Shown here one piece after another: positions 14,378 to 23,206 of a DNA stretch of 23,945 nucleotides. The stretch covers positions 1 through 23,945 of the forward strand of contig CABRXX010000037.1 of the NCBI GenBank assembly GCA_902475025.1. The letters are read 5' to 3'. The stretch is from Merdiplasma sp905207905 (GTDB lineage: Bacteria > Bacillota > Clostridia > Lachnospirales > Lachnospiraceae). The first letter of the stretch is position 1; every line of letters starts with the position of its first letter. The notes below the pieces were generated by a model. That model did not search any database, had not been told where the DNA came from, and was given only the letters and a program-made list of their open reading frames with translations. The position numbers and the translations under genes are program-made.

Positions 14378-15991
14378 ATGCTTCGTATCCAGCAAATTAA
14401 ATTACCACCAGATCACAAAGAAGAGGACTTAAAAAATGCAGTGAGAAAACTGCTGCGGCTGCCCAAAGGACAGCCTTTTTCCTATGAAATTATCCGTCAG
14501 TCCATTGATGCCAGAAAAAAACCAGAGCTTTTTTTGGTCTACACGGTAGATGTATGCTGCGAGGGTGAAAAAAAGCTTTTAAAGGCAACGAGAAACAGGA
14601 ATATTTCCCGGGTAGAAAAAAAGAAATATCATTTTCCAGAAATAAAGGGAAGTTTGCCCTTAACGCAGCGGCCTGTGATTGTTGGTATGGGGCCTGCGGG
14701 GCTGTTCTGCGCTTTGATGCTGGCAAGATCAGGCTTCCGTCCCATCCTGCTGGAAAGAGGTGAGCCGGTGGAGGCCAGACTTTGTCAGGTGGAGCATTTT
14801 TGGCGCACCGGAACGCTGAATCCGGAGTCTAATGTGCAGTTTGGAGAGGGAGGAGCAGGAACCTTCTCGGACGGAAAGCTGAACACCATGGTAAAGGATC
14901 CCAATGGTAAGATTCGGTTTGTGCTGGAAACTTTTGTGAAGGCAGGGGCAGATCCCGAAATTCTTTACAGCTATAAGCCTCACATCGGCACGGACCGACT
15001 GATTCACGTGGTGGCCAGACTGAGGGAGGAAATTCTGTCTCTGGGGGGAACTGTATATTTTAACACACGGCTTGCAGATATCCTTCCACAAAAAGACGGG
15101 ACCTATGAGCTGAATGCAATCAAAGAAGAACAGCCATTCACTCTGAAAACCTCCCTCCTTGTGCTGGCCATAGGACACAGTGCCAGAGACACATTTGAGA
15201 TGTTAAAGGAACGTGGTTTTGCCATGGAGCCAAAGGCTTTTGCAGTGGGAGTGCGGGTAGAACATCCCCAGAAAATGATCAATGCTTCCATGTACGGAAC
15301 GCAATGTACCTATCAGATGCCGCCTTCTCCTTACAAGCTGACCCATCGGTTGGAGAACGGAAGAGGAGTGTACTCTTTTTGTATGTGTCCCGGTGGCTAT
15401 GTGGTAAACGCTTCGTCTCAGGAGGGAATGTTGGCGGTCAACGGCATGAGCTATCAGGACCGGGGAAGCAAAAATGCCAACAGCGCGATTGTGGTAACCG
15501 TGACTCCCGAGGACTTTGGAGACGGGGATGTGCTCGCGGGAATCCGATATCAGCAAAAGCTGGAAAAGAGAGCGTTTCAGGCCGGGCAGGGGCGGATTCC
15601 GGTGCAGAGATTTGCTGATTTCAAGGCGGGAATTCCAAGTCTTTCTCTTGGAAGCATAGCGCCCCAGATGAAAGGAGCGTATATTCCGGCTAATGTGCGG
15701 CAGATTTTTCCAGAGGAGATTGCTTCCTCCATTGAACAGGGCATCACCGCCTTCGATAAAAAAATTCATGGTTTTGCGAATCCGGACACTTTGATTTCCG
15801 GTGTGGAGAGCCGCACCTCCTCCCCGGTGAGGATTTTGCGGGATGAGAGGCTGGTTTCTAACTTTTTCGGCATCTATCCCTGCGGGGAGGGAGCCGGATA
15901 TGCAGGGGGCATCACCTCCGCAGCGCTGGATGGAATCCGGGTAGCAGAGGCCATCGCCTCAAAATTTAGCATTGACTTTCTTCAGAAATAA
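14378..15991 (+). CDS. FAD-dependent dehydrogenase, COG2509 type
   Basis: The 537-residue product belongs to the long 'uncharacterised FAD-dependent dehydrogenase' group. It starts with a small domain of about 90 residues (MLRIQQIKLPPDHKEEDLKN, then SYEIIRQSIDARKKPEL) that is characteristic of the family. The Rossmann segment PVIVGMGPAGLFCALMLARS follows, with glycines at 103, 105 and 108, and Glu in LLERGEPVEAR. Further hallmarks are VQFGEGGAGTFSDGKLNT, VYSFCMCPGGYVVNASS, VESRTSSPVRILRD and the FAD-closing GEGAGYAGGITSAALDGIRV. The substrate is unknown. AGAAGGG lies about 10 bases before the ATG. It sits between another flavoprotein and radC, and its stop lies 45 bases before the radC start. 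Confidence 0.88.
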   Translation: MLRIQQIKLPPDHKEEDLKNAVRKLLRLPKGQPFSYEIIRQSIDARKKPELFLVYTVDVCCEGEKKLLKATRNRNISRVEKKKYHFPEIKGSLPLTQRPVIVGMGPAGLFCALMLARSGFRPILLERGEPVEARLCQVEHFWRTGTLNPESNVQFGEGGAGTFSDGKLNTMVKDPNGKIRFVLETFVKAGADPEILYSYKPHIGTDRLIHVVARLREEILSLGGTVYFNTRLADILPQKDGTYELNAIKEEQPFTLKTSLLVLAIGHSARDTFEMLKERGFAMEPKAFAVGVRVEHPQKMINASMYGTQCTYQMPPSPYKLTHRLENGRGVYSFCMCPGGYVVNASSQEGMLAVNGMSYQDRGSKNANSAIVVTVTPEDFGDGDVLAGIRYQQKLEKRAFQAGQGRIPVQRFADFKAGIPSLSLGSIAPQMKGAYIPANVRQIFPEEIASSIEQGITAFDKKIHGFANPDTLISGVESRTSSPVRILRDERLVSNFFGIYPCGEGAGYAGGITSAALDGIRVAEAIASKFSIDFLQK

Positions 15992-16036
15992 TGAAATAAT
16001 AATAGCATTCGGGGAAAGAGCGTTAAGGTAAAAGCT

Positions 16037-16762
16037 TTGGAGAAGAAAAAAATCGCTATTCCAAAAGTGTCTGCGTTTCATGGAACTATGAAAGATCTTC
16101 CAAAACAGGAGATGCCTTACGAAAAATGCTGGCAGGCAGGCGCCGGCAGTTTGACAGATGCGGAACTTCTGTCCGTGATTTTGAGGACAGGCTCAAAGGG
16201 TGAGCCTGCCATTGAACTGTCCAGAAACATATTATCCCAGGCAAAAGGCAATGGTCTGCTGGGAATTTATCATATGTCCCTGGCTGAACTGATGGGAATC
16301 AGAGGAGTCGGCCGGGTAAAAGCCGTTCAGTTAAAGTGCATTGCGGAGCTGTCCCGTAGGATTGCCAAGACACAGGCAGCCCGCAGTGTAAATTTCACAG
16401 ATCCTGAGACGGTGGCGGAATATTATATGGAAGATTTTCGCCATGAAGAACAGGAAAAGCTTCTGATCATCATGCTCAACTGCAAGGGAGGACTTCTGGG
16501 GGAGGAAGTAGTCTCCAAGGGCACGGTGAACGGCACCATGATCTCTCCCAGGGAGATTTTTCTTAGTGCAATGAAATTTCAGGCAGTGTCCATCATCCTG
16601 CTGCACAACCATCCCAGCGGAGATCCCACTCCCAGTGAGGAGGATTTTCTCCTGACGAAACGAGTGAGGGAGAGCGGAGAGCTTCTTGGCATCCCGCTGC
16701 TGGATCATATTATTATAGGGGATCAACAGGCAGTCAGTTTTCGGCAGCAAGGCTGGATCTGA
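16037..16762 (+). CDS. radC: RadC-family JAB/MPN domain protein
   Basis: The product is 241 residues. The N-terminal helix-hairpin-helix-like part reads DAELLSVILRTGSKG and MGIRGVGRVKAVQLKCIAEL. The C-terminal JAMM metalloprotease-like domain has LLHNHPSGDPTPSEEDF, in which His190, His192 and Asp203 form the HxHx(10)D metal site. Ser200 is also conserved. Despite the name, a direct role in DNA repair has not been demonstrated; the true substrate is unknown. I take the TTG at 16037 as start because AAGG at 16025-16028 is well placed, whereas the in-frame ATG at 16088 has no ribosome-binding site. radC next to mreB/mreC/mreD is a widespread gene order in Bacillota. The mreB-like gene follows after 22 bases. 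Confidence 0.93.
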   Translation: MEKKKIAIPKVSAFHGTMKDLPKQEMPYEKCWQAGAGSLTDAELLSVILRTGSKGEPAIELSRNILSQAKGNGLLGIYHMSLAELMGIRGVGRVKAVQLKCIAELSRRIAKTQAARSVNFTDPETVAEYYMEDFRHEEQEKLLIIMLNCKGGLLGEEVVSKGTVNGTMISPREIFLSAMKFQAVSIILLHNHPSGDPTPSEEDFLLTKRVRESGELLGIPLLDHIIIGDQQAVSFRQQGWI

Positions 16763-16784
16763 CGCCGATTAGGGGATATAGATT

Positions 16785-17789
16785 ATGATATTTCACAATA
16801 TTTGCGGAATTGATTTAGGCACAGATACCATCAAGATCAGAGATAAACACAATAAAAAATTTATGGACTGCAAAAATATGATTGCGGTCCGAAATCAAAA
16901 TCAGATCATTGCTATCGGCGATGAGGCTTTTGAAATGTACGAAAAAAATCCGGTAAACGTGGAGGTTTCCTGCCCCATGATCAACGGTGTCATCGCCAGC
17001 GCCACCAACATGGAGCTGGTGCTTTCTCATATTCTGAAACGCTTCACTTCCTTCACCCAAACTACCTCCGATATCTGTATGGCTTCTCCTACCAACGTAA
17101 CGCCGGTAGAACAAAGGGCCTTCTTTAATGTGCTGAGCGGTACGATTCATGCCAGCCGGATCCGGCTGGTGGACAAAGGCATTGCGGATGCTGTGAGCAT
17201 TGGACTTCCGGTGCTTTCCCCTCAGGGCCATATGATTGTAAACATCGGTGCAGACACCACAGAGATCTCTGTGATTGCCAACGGAAATGTGCTTCTGGGA
17301 CAGACTCTGAAACTGGGAGGCAGAAAACTGGATGAAGACATTGCCACTATGGTGCGGAGAAAATTCAACATCAATATCGGCATGAGGACGGCGGAACGGC
17401 TGAAAAACAATCTGGCATTTATGATCAATGGGCCAAGGCTGGAGCAGAAGGTATTCGGTATTCATACCTTATCCGGTCTCCCTAAGTCCGATATGATTCC
17501 GTCTCTTGCAGTGAGCGTGGCTATCATTGATACCATTGATCAGATTATTCAGAATATTAAATCCATCTACAGCCGGACACCACCTCAGATTATGCAGGAT
17601 ATTGCAGGGGAGGGAATCTTCCTCACAGGAGGAGTCTCTATGATTCTGAATTTGCCTATTTACATACAAAAAGAAATCGGACTGCCTATTTACCATATTC
17701 AGGATCCGAAAAACAGCACGGTCAGAGGGCTGGTGGACATTCTGAACAACAAGGAACTGAAAATTTTGACTCATTCACCCAAGCTGTAA
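16785..17789 (+). CDS. mreB: Divergent MreB-like actin homologue
   Basis: MreB polymers guide the elongation complex along the membrane. The 334-residue product has the actin fold order: phosphate-1 GIDLGTDTIK (8-17), the connector region, phosphate-2 NIGADTTEIS (153-162), KLGGRKLDEDIA, and an adenosine motif FLTGGVSMI (279-287). It is clearly divergent. Standard MreB has DIGGGTT at phosphate-2 and a conserved IEEPMAAAIGAGL helix; here that helix reads VDKGIADAVSIGL (129-141), so the Glu linked to ATP hydrolysis appears to be lost. It may bind nucleotide with altered hydrolysis, or it may be a second MreB paralogue, with a standard copy elsewhere. AGGGGATA precedes the ATG. mreC starts 17 bases after its stop, placing it firmly in the elongation cluster. 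Confidence 0.85.
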   Translation: MIFHNICGIDLGTDTIKIRDKHNKKFMDCKNMIAVRNQNQIIAIGDEAFEMYEKNPVNVEVSCPMINGVIASATNMELVLSHILKRFTSFTQTTSDICMASPTNVTPVEQRAFFNVLSGTIHASRIRLVDKGIADAVSIGLPVLSPQGHMIVNIGADTTEISVIANGNVLLGQTLKLGGRKLDEDIATMVRRKFNINIGMRTAERLKNNLAFMINGPRLEQKVFGIHTLSGLPKSDMIPSLAVSVAIIDTIDQIIQNIKSIYSRTPPQIMQDIAGEGIFLTGGVSMILNLPIYIQKEIGLPIYHIQDPKNSTVRGLVDILNNKELKILTHSPKL

Positions 17790-17806
17790 GAAAGCAGGAA
17801 TTACCT

Positions 17807-18769
17807 ATGAGAAGAAAAAAGAATCAACAATCCCAAAGCAAGATTTGGCTGATCGTCCTAAGCGCGGTCTGCCTGTGCCTGATCGGCGTTTCCTTCCTGG
17901 AAAATTCCGTCACTAGTCCCATACGCCAGGCTACCGGTATGGTGATCTCACCGATACAGAAGGGAATCAATAACCTGGGAAACTGGTTTTCAGGGCTTAC
18001 GGCAAATATATCCGATGCGGCTGCCCTGAAGGCAGAAAATGAACTGCTGCAGGAGAAGGTGGACACGCTCACAGCAGAGAACAGTCAGCTGGTGCTGGAT
18101 AAGGAGGAGCTTACCAGGCTCCGGGAGCTTTTTGACCTGAGCGGGCAGTATGCGGATTATGACCAGGTAGGCGCCAGGGTGATTTCCAAGGACAGCGGAA
18201 ACTGGTTTGACAGCTTTACCATTGACAAAGGAAGCAATGACGGCATCCAGATTGATGCGAATGTAATCGCAGGGGGAGGCCTTGTGGGGATTGTGACAGA
18301 GGTGGGGCCCAACTGGGCCACTGTCCGTTCTATCATTGATGACAACAGCAATGTGAGCGCCATGGTCTCCACCACCTCCGACAACTGCATTATTGCAGGC
18401 AATCTCCAGCTCATTGACGAGGGAGCTCTGAATCTGGTGAAGCTCACAGATGAGAATAACAAAGTGCATGTGGGAGACAAGGTGGTAACTTCCAATATCA
18501 GTGAAAAATATCTTCCTGGTATCCTGATCGGCTATATCAGTGAGCTGAACAATGACGCCAATAACCTTACCAAATCCGGCAAGATTACTCCTGTGGTGGA
18601 CTTTAAGCATCTTCAGGAGGTGCTGGTGATTTTACAGTTAAAGGACTATGTAGCCAGCCCTGCAGATACGCTGGATGAGACGGAAGCAGTGAATGACCTG
18701 ACTGAGGCTACTGAGACAGAGAACGAATCAGAGACTTCCCAGCCCATGACTGCTCCCACAGCCCAATAA
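17807..18769 (+). CDS. mreC: Rod shape-determining protein MreC
   Basis: MreC is a bitopic membrane protein that links the cytoplasmic MreB filament to the extracytoplasmic transpeptidase. The 320-residue product has a basic N-terminus (MRRKKNQQ), one membrane segment at about 13-30, and a coiled coil at about 70-110 (AALKAENELLQEKVDTLTAE). A beta-rich outer domain follows, with ARVISKDSGNWFDSFTIDKG, the family block GLVGIVTEVGPNWATVRSII and LVKLTDENNKVHVGDKVVTS. The last 35 residues are Thr/Glu-rich and low in complexity, probably a disordered tail not needed for the fold. AGCAGGA lies before the ATG. mreD starts 17 bases downstream, with AAGGAGG at the mreC stop. Confidence 0.95.
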   Translation: MRRKKNQQSQSKIWLIVLSAVCLCLIGVSFLENSVTSPIRQATGMVISPIQKGINNLGNWFSGLTANISDAAALKAENELLQEKVDTLTAENSQLVLDKEELTRLRELFDLSGQYADYDQVGARVISKDSGNWFDSFTIDKGSNDGIQIDANVIAGGGLVGIVTEVGPNWATVRSIIDDNSNVSAMVSTTSDNCIIAGNLQLIDEGALNLVKLTDENNKVHVGDKVVTSNISEKYLPGILIGYISELNNDANNLTKSGKITPVVDFKHLQEVLVILQLKDYVASPADTLDETEAVNDLTEATETENESETSQPMTAPTAQ

Positions 18770-18786
18770 GGAGGAATACCTTACTT

Positions 18787-19305
18787 ATGAAACGAAAAAT
18801 TGCCATGGCAGCATTGATTATTTTTTCCACGCTGCTGCAGTGCAGCGCTTTTCAGCTGATTGAGATTGCCTCCATCAAGCCCAACCTGCTGCTGATCCTT
18901 ACCGTGTCTTTCGGGCTGATGCGGGGAAAGAAAAGCGGCCTTACCACTGGATTTTTCTGCGGTCTGTGCTGCGATCTGTTTTTTGAGAGCATTATCGGAT
19001 TCCAGGCTCTGGTTTATATGTGGATCGGATACTTTGCAGGGTATTTTTATCGTATCTTTTATGATGACGATATCAAAACCCCCCTGCTTCTGATCTCCGC
19101 CGCAGATCTGGTATATGGGATCTCTCAGTATGTTTTTACTTTCCTCCTGCGGGGAAGAATTCATTTTTTCTTTTATCTTGGAAGAATCATTATTCCGGAA
19201 ATTCTTTATACCATGCTTCTGACCATCGTTACCTACCGTTTGATCTACTTTATCAACCAGAAACTTTCCAAGACAGACAAAAGGAGTGTTGACAGCCTTG
19301 TTTAA
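18787..19305 (+). CDS. mreD: Rod shape-determining protein MreD
   Basis: MreD is the integral membrane partner of MreC in the elongation complex. The 172-residue product is hydrophobic throughout, with about five membrane segments beginning at residue 6 (IAMAALIIFSTLLQ). It has the short family pattern of charged loops, IKPNLLLILTVSFGLMRGKK and GFFCGLCCDLFFES, where the conserved Gly/Asp loop follows the second helix. It ends in a basic cytoplasmic tail. The length and position after mreC are typical. AAGGAGG precedes the ATG by about 12 bases. Its last codons overlap the start region of the transpeptidase gene, indicating translational coupling. Confidence 0.92.
   Translation: MKRKIAMAALIIFSTLLQCSAFQLIEIASIKPNLLLILTVSFGLMRGKKSGLTTGFFCGLCCDLFFESIIGFQALVYMWIGYFAGYFYRIFYDDDIKTPLLLISAADLVYGISQYVFTFLLRGRIHFFFYLGRIIIPEILYTMLLTIVTYRLIYFINQKLSKTDKRSVDSLV
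19280..19286 (+). promoter_or_regulatory. Ribosome-binding site for the PBP2 gene inside mreD
   Basis: AAAGGAG lies within the last codons of mreD. The TTG at 19298 is 11 bases downstream, while GTG 19286 overlaps the site and TTG 19289 is only 2 bases away. An ATG at 19310 is too far (23 bases). I therefore place the PBP2 start at 19298. Confidence 0.5.
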
Positions 19306-22225
19306 TTCAATGAAAAGCAATCTGCCAAAGGGGATAAAGTCCAGGATCCTGATCCTGGTGGTGGTATTTGCCCTCATGGCATCGTTACTGGTCTACCGTC
19401 TGTTTTCCCTGCAGATCATTCACGGGGAAAGCTACCTCAATGACTTTGCCTTGTCCATCAAAAAAGAGCGGGTATTGAACAGCACCCGTGGTGCGATCTA
19501 TGACTGCAACGGCAAGGTTCTGGCCTATAACCGGCTGGCCTACTCTGTGACCATAGAAGATAACGGTTCTTACGAAAATACCTTTGAACAGAATCTTACT
19601 CTGAACGGGATCCTGTACCGGACGATCCAGATCATTGAAAGCCATGGAGACGCCATTGTAGATGAATTTCATGTGGAGCTGGATGAAAACGGAGAGTATG
19701 TTTACAATGTCACAGGCTTTACGCTCAGCCGTTTTAAGGCGGATATTTTCGGAAAACCCTACATTGATGCCCCCAGCGATGATTTAAAAACCCAGGCCCT
19801 GACGGAGGAGGAGAAGGCCATCGAGGCGCCTGCTCTGATAGAGCTTTTATGCAGTGATGAATATTATGGAATTCTGGATCCCAGGATTACTCCTGAGGAC
19901 CGGGCAAGGCACGGGCTTCCAGATACTTTTACAAAAGAGGAGATTCTTCAGCTGGCTTATCTGCGCAGCAGTTTGGCTTCCAACAGTTATCAGCGTTATA
20001 ACTCTACAGTGATCGCCAAAGATGTGTGCGAAGAGACTGTATCCCAGATTATGGAAAATACGGCTGTTCTTACAGGCGTGGATATTTCGGAGGATTATCT
20101 GCGGGTGTACAATGACGCAGAATATTTTGCACCCATTATCGGTTACACGGGACAGGTGTCTGCCGAGGAGCTGGAGGAACTGAAAAAAGAAGATGACAGC
20201 TACACAGCCAATGACATTGTAGGTAAGGTGGGGATGGAGAAAGTGATGGAGACCACCCTGCAGGGCGATAAGGGATCTGAGACCATCTATGTGGACAACC
20301 TGGGCAGAACTTTAAGCGTGGAAGAGCGAATCGAGCCCCAGGCAGGCAATTCCCTTCATCTGACTCTGGACAGCGACCTGCAGCGCATTGGATACCATTT
20401 GTTGGAACAGTATATTGCAGGTATCCTCTGGTCCAATATTGTGGATACAGAATACTTTGATGCCGAATCAGCCCAGTCTGCGGATGAAGTTATTACGCCG
20501 GTTTACGATGTGTATTACTCCCTTTTTGAGAACAATGTGCTGGATGTGGAACACTTATCCACTCCCGATGCCTCAGCCAATGAGCAGTTTGTCTATCAGG
20601 CCTTTTTGACCAAGGCGGATGCGATTTTCAGTGAGATCCGCAACCAGCTGACCACCGCGTCTCCTATGCCTTACAAGGATTTGACGGAGGAGATGAAAGC
20701 CTATCAGTCCTACATTGTCAATACCATGCTGGTGGAGACCGGTATTTTAAATGAAGATGCCATTGATGAATCGGATCTTACCTGGAAGGCATGGAGCCAG
20801 GAGGAAACCATCAGTCTTCAGGAGTTTTTAACTTATGCCATCTCCAAAAACTGGATTGATATCAACGGTATTGTTCCGGATGCTTCTTATCTGGATTCAA
20901 ACGAGATTTACAACACGCTGTCAGATTATATTGCGGACTATCTTTACGATGATACCAACTTCTGTAAGCGGGTGTTCCGCTACATGCTAAAAGAGGGAGA
21001 ATTAAGCGGGGCCAATGTCTGCCTTCTGCTTTTTGACCAGGGAGTTCTTGAGATGGATACAGAAGAGTATAACGGACTTTCCGACGGAACCATTACTGCC
21101 TACAATTTTATTCGGGAGAAGATCAAAAATCTGGAGATCACTCCTGCGCAGTTGGCTCTTCGTCCCTGTTCCGGAGCTTTGGTGATTACAGATCCCAACA
21201 CCGGAGATGTGAAAGCCTGTGTTACCTATCCGGGTTATGATAACAACCGGCTGGTCAATGACATGGACAACGAGTATTATTATAAGCTGTCCATCGACCT
21301 GTCCTCCCCCTTCTACAGCAGGGCAACCCAGGAGTCCATTGCTCCTGGTTCCACCTTTAAGCTGGTATCTGCCACTGCGGGAGTGATGGAGGAACAGGTT
21401 TCCATCTGGGAAACCATCAACTGTGTGGGTAAATTTACGGATACCAGTAATCCGATTAACTGCTGGGTGTATTCGGAACGCTTAAAAGGCGGATCCCATG
21501 GCCCGCTCACCCTGTCCCAGGCCATCACCAAATCCTGCAACTATTATTTCAATACCATTGGTCTGCGGCTGAGCATGATGGACAGTGTGGAATACGATGA
21601 TGCCGCGGGAACGGCAGTTTTGCAGAAATATGCTGCCATGTACGGATTTGATGATACCTCTGGTGTGGAAGTGCCGGAGACACCGCCTCACATGGCCACC
21701 AGTGACCCGCTGCGTGCCGCCATGGGACAGAGTGACAGTGCCTACACGGTAACCCAGCTGGCCAGGTACTGCAATGTACTGGCCAACAGCGGAACCTGCT
21801 ACGATCTGACACTGATTGACCGGGTGACAGATTCGGACAACAACACCATTGATGACAATGATCCGGTGGTTCACAGTACCGTGGATCTTCCCGGAGAGCT
21901 GTGGGATGCCATCCATCAGGGTATGAGAGGCGTGGTACAGGAAAGTTCTGCCTTTGCCAATTACAGCGGAGTAGCCATTGCCGGAAAGACCGGTACTGCC
22001 CAGGAGCGTACCGACCGGCCCAACCATGCGGCTTTCATCGGCTATGCCCCCTATGAGGATCCCCAGATGTGCATTGCCGTCCGGGTGGCCAATGGCTATT
22101 CTTCCGGCAACGCCGCCAAGATTGCCAGGGATATGATCACCTATTACTTTGACCGCACCACAGAGAATTCTCTGATCACCGGTCAGGCCATTGAAGTTTC
22201 CGCCGGTAATGAGCGAAGAGACTAA
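19298..22225 (+). CDS. mrdA: PBP2-type class B penicillin-binding protein with large insertion
   Basis: This D,D-transpeptidase cross-links peptidoglycan during elongation, outside the membrane and anchored by one N-terminal helix (residues about 15-35, SRILILVVVFALMASLLVYR). The dimerisation/pedestal domain starts with LQIIHGESYLNDFALSIKKE and includes STRGAIYDCNGKVLAYNRLA. All catalytic motifs are present: SxxK as Ser685-Thr-Phe-Lys688, SxN as Ser746-Cys-Asn748, and KTG at 897-899. The product is about 975 residues, against roughly 600-720 for many PBP2s. The excess lies mainly between LTLDSDLQRIGYHLLEQ (about residue 355-370) and CSGALVITDPNTGDV (from 624), which are normally only a few dozen residues apart. 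That acidic, Tyr-rich insert of over 200 residues reads as a continuous helical domain, with no stops or repeats. The start site is uncertain by a few codons. It is the mreD neighbour, so its partner should be the elongation complex. Confidence 0.93.
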   Translation: MFNSMKSNLPKGIKSRILILVVVFALMASLLVYRLFSLQIIHGESYLNDFALSIKKERVLNSTRGAIYDCNGKVLAYNRLAYSVTIEDNGSYENTFEQNLTLNGILYRTIQIIESHGDAIVDEFHVELDENGEYVYNVTGFTLSRFKADIFGKPYIDAPSDDLKTQALTEEEKAIEAPALIELLCSDEYYGILDPRITPEDRARHGLPDTFTKEEILQLAYLRSSLASNSYQRYNSTVIAKDVCEETVSQIMENTAVLTGVDISEDYLRVYNDAEYFAPIIGYTGQVSAEELEELKKEDDSYTANDIVGKVGMEKVMETTLQGDKGSETIYVDNLGRTLSVEERIEPQAGNSLHLTLDSDLQRIGYHLLEQYIAGILWSNIVDTEYFDAESAQSADEVITPVYDVYYSLFENNVLDVEHLSTPDASANEQFVYQAFLTKADAIFSEIRNQLTTASPMPYKDLTEEMKAYQSYIVNTMLVETGILNEDAIDESDLTWKAWSQEETISLQEFLTYAISKNWIDINGIVPDASYLDSNEIYNTLSDYIADYLYDDTNFCKRVFRYMLKEGELSGANVCLLLFDQGVLEMDTEEYNGLSDGTITAYNFIREKIKNLEITPAQLALRPCSGALVITDPNTGDVKACVTYPGYDNNRLVNDMDNEYYYKLSIDLSSPFYSRATQESIAPGSTFKLVSATAGVMEEQVSIWETINCVGKFTDTSNPINCWVYSERLKGGSHGPLTLSQAITKSCNYYFNTIGLRLSMMDSVEYDDAAGTAVLQKYAAMYGFDDTSGVEVPETPPHMATSDPLRAAMGQSDSAYTVTQLARYCNVLANSGTCYDLTLIDRVTDSDNNTIDDNDPVVHSTVDLPGELWDAIHQGMRGVVQESSAFANYSGVAIAGKTGTAQERTDRPNHAAFIGYAPYEDPQMCIAVRVANGYSSGNAAKIARDMITYYFDRTTENSLITGQAIEVSAGNERRD

Positions 22226-22247
22226 CTGGAATGAGAGATGGAGTGCT

Positions 22248-22976
22248 ATGAACCGAAATTCTGTGATTATTAAAAGCAATGCTTACGGACTGATTCTGAT
22301 CCTGGATCCGGATCTTCCTTTTGAAGAGCTTCTTCAGGATGTGGCCGCTAAATTTAAGGAATCCGCTAAATTTTTCAAGAACGCCCAGATGGCCCTGACT
22401 TTCCGGGGCCGGGTGCTTACCAGAGAGCAGGAGCGGCAGCTGGTGTATGCAATTACGGAAAATTCTTCCCTCCACATCGTATGTCTTGTGGACGAGCGGA
22501 AGGAGGCAGAGGAATTCTATAAGGAAGCTATCACCCGTTCCCTGGAGCAGGATACGGAAAATCAGGGGCAGTTTTTCCGCGGAAGTCTCCGTTCCGGGCA
22601 GGTGCTGGAGACAGAGCACAGCATTATCATACTGGGGGATGTAAATCCCGGTGCAAAGGTAGTGTCCAGAGGCAATATCATTGTACTTGGCTGCTGCATG
22701 GGAAACCTTTATGCAGGAGCCTCCGGCAATCTTAACTGTTTCGCAGCGGCCTTGATCTTAAAGCCAAAACAGCTGCGCATCGCAGACAAGACGGTGATGA
22801 GCGCCATCACCAAGCGGGTGGATACCGGTGAATATTCGATTGATCCGAAGATCGCCTATTTAAGAGAAGGGCATATTAAGGTGGAACCGTTAAACGGACA
22901 CGCATTCTCTCTTTTGACAGCGGAGCTGACCCGGGAGAGCCAGCAGGAAGAGCAGGGGAGAGAAAAAGATTCCTGA
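22248..22976 (+). CDS. minC: Septum site-determining protein MinC
   Basis: MinC blocks FtsZ assembly away from midcell and is carried to the membrane by MinD. The start at 22248 gives MNRNSVIIKSNAYGLILILD, a standard MinC N-terminus, and GGAG lies 4 bases before it. In-frame upstream starts at 22191 and 22209 overlap the transpeptidase gene or lack a binding site. The product is 242 residues: an N-terminal FtsZ-interacting domain to about 105, a short linker (EQDTENQGQFFRG), and a C-terminal beta-helix with HSIIILGDVNPGAKVVSRGN and GNLYAGASGN, which carries the MinD-binding face. It follows the PBP gene by 22 bases and is probably on the same transcript. minD begins 230 bases later. Confidence 0.95.
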   Translation: MNRNSVIIKSNAYGLILILDPDLPFEELLQDVAAKFKESAKFFKNAQMALTFRGRVLTREQERQLVYAITENSSLHIVCLVDERKEAEEFYKEAITRSLEQDTENQGQFFRGSLRSGQVLETEHSIIILGDVNPGAKVVSRGNIIVLGCCMGNLYAGASGNLNCFAAALILKPKQLRIADKTVMSAITKRVDTGEYSIDPKIAYLREGHIKVEPLNGHAFSLLTAELTRESQQEEQGREKDS

Positions 22977-23095
22977 GGATTTTTATGCAGACGATTCCGG
23001 ATTTCCCGGCTGGTCTGCTGAAAATAAATCAGCGCTGCGGCAAATGATGACATAAGCCTTTGTTTTATCCGCGCTGCCTTGCAAAAGAGGAATTT

Positions 23096-23185
23096 ATGAA
23101 AAAAGGATTTACAAAAACCAATTTACGGAAGAAGAAAGAATGCCAGAAACCGACGATTAAGACAGGAAGTTCTGCCATATCATAA
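23096..23185 (+). CDS. Possible 29-residue basic peptide between minC and minD
   Basis: An ATG at 23096 follows AAAAGAGG by 5 bases and opens 29 codons (MKKGFTKTNLRKKKECQKPT, then IKTGSSAIS). The peptide is strongly basic and has no recognised family. The 230-base gap 22977-23206 otherwise shows a 20-codon frame at about 22985 and no terminator. The good ribosome-binding site is the only positive evidence; it could also be untranslated leader for minD. Confidence 0.25.
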   Translation: MKKGFTKTNLRKKKECQKPTIKTGSSAIS

Positions 23186-23206
23186 ATTTAAGGAGGATAT
23201 CAGGAA

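Noticed and set aside
21482..22279. 265-codon open frame on the minus strand
   Set aside because: It is antisense to the transpeptidase domain with intact SxN and KTG motifs; its His- and Gly-rich translation is typical of a shadow frame.
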